Part shown: positions 61,290 to 64,000 of the stretch, one piece after another
Layout: the number at the start of each line of letters is the position of its first letter
Position numbering within the stretch: the stretch's first letter is position 1
Assembly: GCF_900115785.1 (NCBI RefSeq)
Contig: NZ_FOYS01000002.1
Span: forward strand, 434,001 to 498,000
DNA length: 64,000 nucleotides
Origin: Halogeometricum limi
GTDB taxonomy: Archaea > Halobacteriota > Halobacteria > Halobacteriales > Haloferacaceae
Direction: 5' to 3'
Notes under the pieces: generated by a model
The model's database searches: none
The model's input: only the letters and a program-made list of their open reading frames with translations
Told to the model about the DNA's origin: nothing
Translations under genes and position numbers: made by a program

Positions 61290-62951
61290 TCACCCCTCGA
61301 ACCGAACCACCTTCTTCAACACCACACCGGCCAGCGTCGCCGACGCCAACGCACCGGCGACGAGGAGCCACGGCGTCTCCTCGCGTCCCTCACCACCGGC
61401 CGCCCGCCAGTCCGCGTCGAACACCCGCAGGTAGTACGCGGCCGGTTCCTCGCCCGCTAGCTCCAACACCACCTCTCGGTTCTCCGTCGCCGCGTGGTCG
61501 TTCCAGTTGAGACTGCCGACGACTGCGTACTCCCCGTCGACGACGGCCCCCTTCGCGTGGACTTTGCCGAAGTCGCCGCTGGGACGGGCGATTCGGCTCC
61601 GGATAGGCAGGCCCGACTCGTTCAGTTCCCGCGCTCTGGCGACGACCGCTCGGTTCGACTCCTCGTCGTACCACGCGTTCGAGAGGAGGAGATGCACCTC
61701 GACACCCCGTTCGGCGGCGCGGACGAGGGCCGCGAAGAACCGTCCGTCGGGGTCGATGCGCGGGGTGACGACGGCGATTCGCTCTTCCGCGCCGTCGACG
61801 CGACGAATCACTTCCTCGCCCGCGTTCCCCGGCGTGGTCAGCACGCGGACCTCCGTCGCGCGGACCGACTCGGGCGCGAATCGTTCCGGGTACGTCGCGT
61901 CCGGCGGCGCGTCGGCGACGAACTCGCGACCCGTTCGGTACGACTCCCACCGGACGACGCCGCGGCCCGATGCGTCCGCCGCGAACATCGACGCCAACTC
62001 GTCGGCCGTCCGCGCGGAATCGACGCGGACGCCCCACCCGCGACTGTCGCGGCCGCCGGTTCCCGAGGGCTTCCAGTTCTCCGTGAGCACCACCGCGCTG
62101 TCGTCCGCGACGGCGTACTTCGCGTGGTGATAGGAGAACCGCGCCCGCGGCCCGGCGACGACGGCGACGGGGATTCCCTCGTCGACGAGGCGGTCCAGCA
62201 TCTCGGCCTGCCGCGTCGACGCGCCGCCGACCGGACTCCCCTCCACGAGGACGCGCACGCGGACGCCGCGGCGGTGCGCGGCCACGAGGGCGTCGGCGAC
62301 GCGGTCCGAGGAGAACGTGTAGCCCGCGAGGAGGAGTCTGTCGTCCGCGGAGCGAAGCGTCTCGACGGGAACGCCGGGCGCGTCGGGGAGGACGAACGCC
62401 GTCGCGTCGGCGGGACCGGTGGCGACGGCCTCGCGGAGTCGGAGTCCGAGCGGCGTCCACCGTCCCGTCGAGACGTTCAGGCGTTCGCCCTCCGGTGCGT
62501 CCTCGTACCGGACGTCGTGGACGACGGTGCCGTTTCGGGCGAGGACCAACCGCTCACCCGCGTTCGAAAGCGAGAGGTCGGCGCGGAAGACGGGGAGCGT
62601 CGTCGCGTTCCGGGTCGCCGCGGGGTCCGACGAGAGGACGACTCGACCGGAGGCGGTCGGCAGAGAGAACGTGTCTTCGCCGTCCGAGAGCGTGAGGTTC
62701 GCCGCGCCGTCGACGCGGACGACGACGAACTCGCCGACGTCCTCGCGCGCGACGGGGTTCGGATAGACGCCGACGATTCGCGCGGACGACGTCGTCGACG
62801 CCTCGTTCGCGGGCGGCGTCGCCGCGGGGGCGTTCGCCGCGCCGACGGCACCGGCGGCATCGACGACACCGGCAGCACCGACGGCACTACACGCCTGAAC
62901 GAGGAGGACACAGACGAAGAGGGCGCGGAGCGCACCCGAGACTGTCGGCAC
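61290..62951 (-). CDS. Surface phospholipase D-like protein, membrane anchored
   Basis: A 553-residue protein with an N-terminal signal (residues about 8-28; LVQAC at 17-21 may be a lipobox), a lamin-tail-like beta domain (about 57-150), and two PLD halves. The first HxK motif is His276-Ala-Lys278 and the second His465-Ala-Lys467 with Asp472. A final helix WLLVAGALASATLAGVVL is followed by Lys-Lys. It would act on the outer face. Phospholipids or DNA are typical substrates of the family; unknown here. Confidence 0.88.
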   Translation of the reverse strand: MPTVSGALRALFVCVLLVQACSAVGAAGVVDAAGAVGAANAPAATPPANEASTTSSARIVGVYPNPVAREDVGEFVVVRVDGAANLTLSDGEDTFSLPTASGRVVLSSDPAATRNATTLPVFRADLSLSNAGERLVLARNGTVVHDVRYEDAPEGERLNVSTGRWTPLGLRLREAVATGPADATAFVLPDAPGVPVETLRSADDRLLLAGYTFSSDRVADALVAAHRRGVRVRVLVEGSPVGGASTRQAEMLDRLVDEGIPVAVVAGPRARFSYHHAKYAVADDSAVVLTENWKPSGTGGRDSRGWGVRVDSARTADELASMFAADASGRGVVRWESYRTGREFVADAPPDATYPERFAPESVRATEVRVLTTPGNAGEEVIRRVDGAEERIAVVTPRIDPDGRFFAALVRAAERGVEVHLLLSNAWYDEESNRAVVARARELNESGLPIRSRIARPSGDFGKVHAKGAVVDGEYAVVGSLNWNDHAATENREVVLELAGEEPAAYYLRVFDADWRAAGGEGREETPWLLVAGALASATLAGVVLKKVVRFEG

Positions 62952-63044
62952 GACGACGTTGGCCGCGCGTCAGTACATAAACCTCCGGACGGCGACACCG
63001 CTCTCGGCGTCGTGACCGCGAGAAGGGAACCGCTGGTCGCCCGT

Positions 63045-64000
63045 TCAGGCGCGCGGGGCGTCCGCGTCGAGACTGTCGCGCGCGTGTTCGGCCTCGTTCT
63101 GCACGAGGAACGAGCGCTCGTCGGCGTACTCGGCGGCCGCTTCGAGCGCGTCCTTCGTTCCGATCTGACGGAGTGCCCACGCGGCGGCGGCGCGGGTGGT
63201 GTCGCTCTCGTCCTCGGCGAGCGTGTCCGTGAGCGGTTTCACGGCGCGCGTGTCACCCAGCAGACCCAGCGAGCGCGCGGCGTACGGGCGCACGTTGTCG
63301 TTGTCCATCTCCAGTTTGTCGGCGATGGCCTGCGTCGCCTCCGGCGAGCCAATCTCGCCGAGCGCTTTGAACGTCACCTTCTGGAGCGCCGGGTCCGAGT
63401 CGGTGTCGACGTACTCCACGAGCGTCTCGACCGCCTCTTCGGCACCCGAACCCATCTTGCCGAGCGCCTTGATGGCCGTCTTGTCGCGACGCTGGGCGAG
63501 TTGGTGCATCTCGTCGAACACCGCGGGGTCCGCCATGCGGACGAACGCCTCCATGCAGTAGTCCTGCATGAACTCGGACTGGAGGTTGTCCTTCGCGAGG
63601 AGGATCATGTCCGTACGGCCGCGTTTCTCCCACTCTTTGAGCGCGGAGAGTTCCGGCGGGTAGTCTTTGTAGTGGCCGAGCACGTCGTAGAAGCCCTCGG
63701 CTTGGAGCTTCTCGTTCGTCTCCAGGTCGTCCCACTCCTGGGCGTCTTCGAGACCGGATTCGAGCGCGTCGGTCGCTTCGAGCAGCGACGCGATGGTCTC
63801 TTCGTCCTCGTCGGCGTCGAGTCCGGCCGATTCGACGGCCGCGATGGCTTCGTCGAGGGCGTCGGTCAGGTCGTCTTCGGACGCGCCGTCCACCGAGACG
63901 GAGGCGTCGAGAGTCTCGTTCACGTCGGCCGCGAACGACTCGACGACGTCGACGATTTCGCCCTCGCCGCGGTCCGTCCAGCGAGTGTCCGAAATCTTCG
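63045..64000 (-). CDS. HEAT-repeat protein (5' end outside window)
   Basis: An acidic protein whose reading frame stays open from the stop at 63045 to the right edge; the GTG at 63923 is internal, and upstream codons (ISDTRWTDRGEGEIVDVVES) look coding, so the real start lies past the window. About 110 residues near the N-terminal side of this fragment are helical and acidic. The C-terminal half has PBS-lyase/HEAT repeats (ALGKMGSGAEEAVETLVEY, ALGEIGSPEATQAIADKLE, SLGLLGDTRAVKPLTDTLAE). HEAT proteins act as scaffolds; role unknown. Confidence 0.85.
   Translation of the reverse strand, partial: KISDTRWTDRGEGEIVDVVESFAADVNETLDASVSVDGASEDDLTDALDEAIAAVESAGLDADEDEETIASLLEATDALESGLEDAQEWDDLETNEKLQAEGFYDVLGHYKDYPPELSALKEWEKRGRTDMILLAKDNLQSEFMQDYCMEAFVRMADPAVFDEMHQLAQRRDKTAIKALGKMGSGAEEAVETLVEYVDTDSDPALQKVTFKALGEIGSPEATQAIADKLEMDNDNVRPYAARSLGLLGDTRAVKPLTDTLAEDESDTTRAAAAWALRQIGTKDALEAAAEYADERSFLVQNEAEHARDSLDADAPRA

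Noticed and set aside
1-64000. CRISPR arrays, tRNA or rRNA genes, insertion sequences, integrases, origins
   Set aside because: No spaced direct repeats, cloverleaf sequences, transposase motifs or Orc1/Cdc6 genes were seen on reading either strand. A covariance-model scan would be needed to exclude small ncRNAs.

Overview
The window is a very GC-rich, gene-dense stretch of chromosome from a halophilic archaeon, most likely a member of the Haloferacaceae (Haloferax/Halogeometricum-like). Three things point there. The encoded proteins are strongly acidic. The nuo operon has the haloarchaeal layout, with fused nuoCD, split nuoJ and no nuoEFG upstream of nuoA. Most first genes have an AT-rich TATA-like box about 25-30 nt before the start codon, as expected for leaderless haloarchaeal mRNAs. 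No tRNA, rRNA, CRISPR array, insertion sequence or integrase was seen. No intergenic gap exceeds 300 nt, so this looks like core chromosome rather than an island.

Layout. 1-9.9 kb (minus): respiratory complex I operon nuoA-B-CD-H-I-J1-J2-K-L-M-N; nuoN runs off the left edge. 10-12 kb: purK-purE. 12-13.9 kb: a large polytopic Agl23/TIGR03663-like membrane protein. 14-15.5 kb: ribH overlapping a class I aminotransferase. 15.5-20.8 kb: an SRPBCC protein, then an operon for a CARDB/COG1361-like surface protein, an ABC ATPase, a FtsX/MacB permease and a Tat lipoprotein. 21-23 kb: a short Hel308-like helicase. 23-27.5 kb: the type III RuBisCO pathway (rbcL, ribose-1,5-bisphosphate isomerase, AMP phosphorylase) plus one membrane protein. 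27.7-40 kb: mixed single genes (DoxX, thioredoxin, winged-helix regulator pair, Old Yellow Enzyme, AstE-like deacylase, zinc microprotein, macro domain, S9 peptidase, IMPase, DUF2071, CopD-like, bacterial-PH proteins, VOC). 40.1-45.5 kb: beta-carbonic anhydrase, the DabA/DabB inorganic-carbon transporter and an Lrp/AsnC regulator. 45.5-53.3 kb: KDPG aldolase, HtrA-like protease, ABC-2 exporter, PQQ-type sugar dehydrogenase, Gfo/Idh/MocA and aldo/keto reductases. 53.3-57.1 kb: SelW-like protein, a decayed lipoprotein gene, the CtaA/CtaB-type heme O synthase and cytochrome oxidase subunit II. 57.3-64 kb: ribL-JAMM pair, fructosamine kinase, a RecJ-like DHH protein, a surface phospholipase D-like protein and a HEAT-repeat protein cut by the right edge.

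How the genes fit together. Energy metabolism dominates: complex I feeds the quinone pool, and coxB and ctaB belong to the terminal oxidase. Two modules handle one-carbon chemistry. One recycles AMP ribose into 3-phosphoglycerate through RuBisCO. The other can take up or hydrate CO2 (DabAB plus carbonic anhydrase). Their presence about 13 kb apart is the most interesting feature of the window. Secondary points of interest are the structured dab leader with palindromic sites, a decayed lipoprotein gene with its promoter still present, a leaderless 21-codon ORF coupled to the PH-domain genes, and a Hel308 paralogue without its C-terminal domain.
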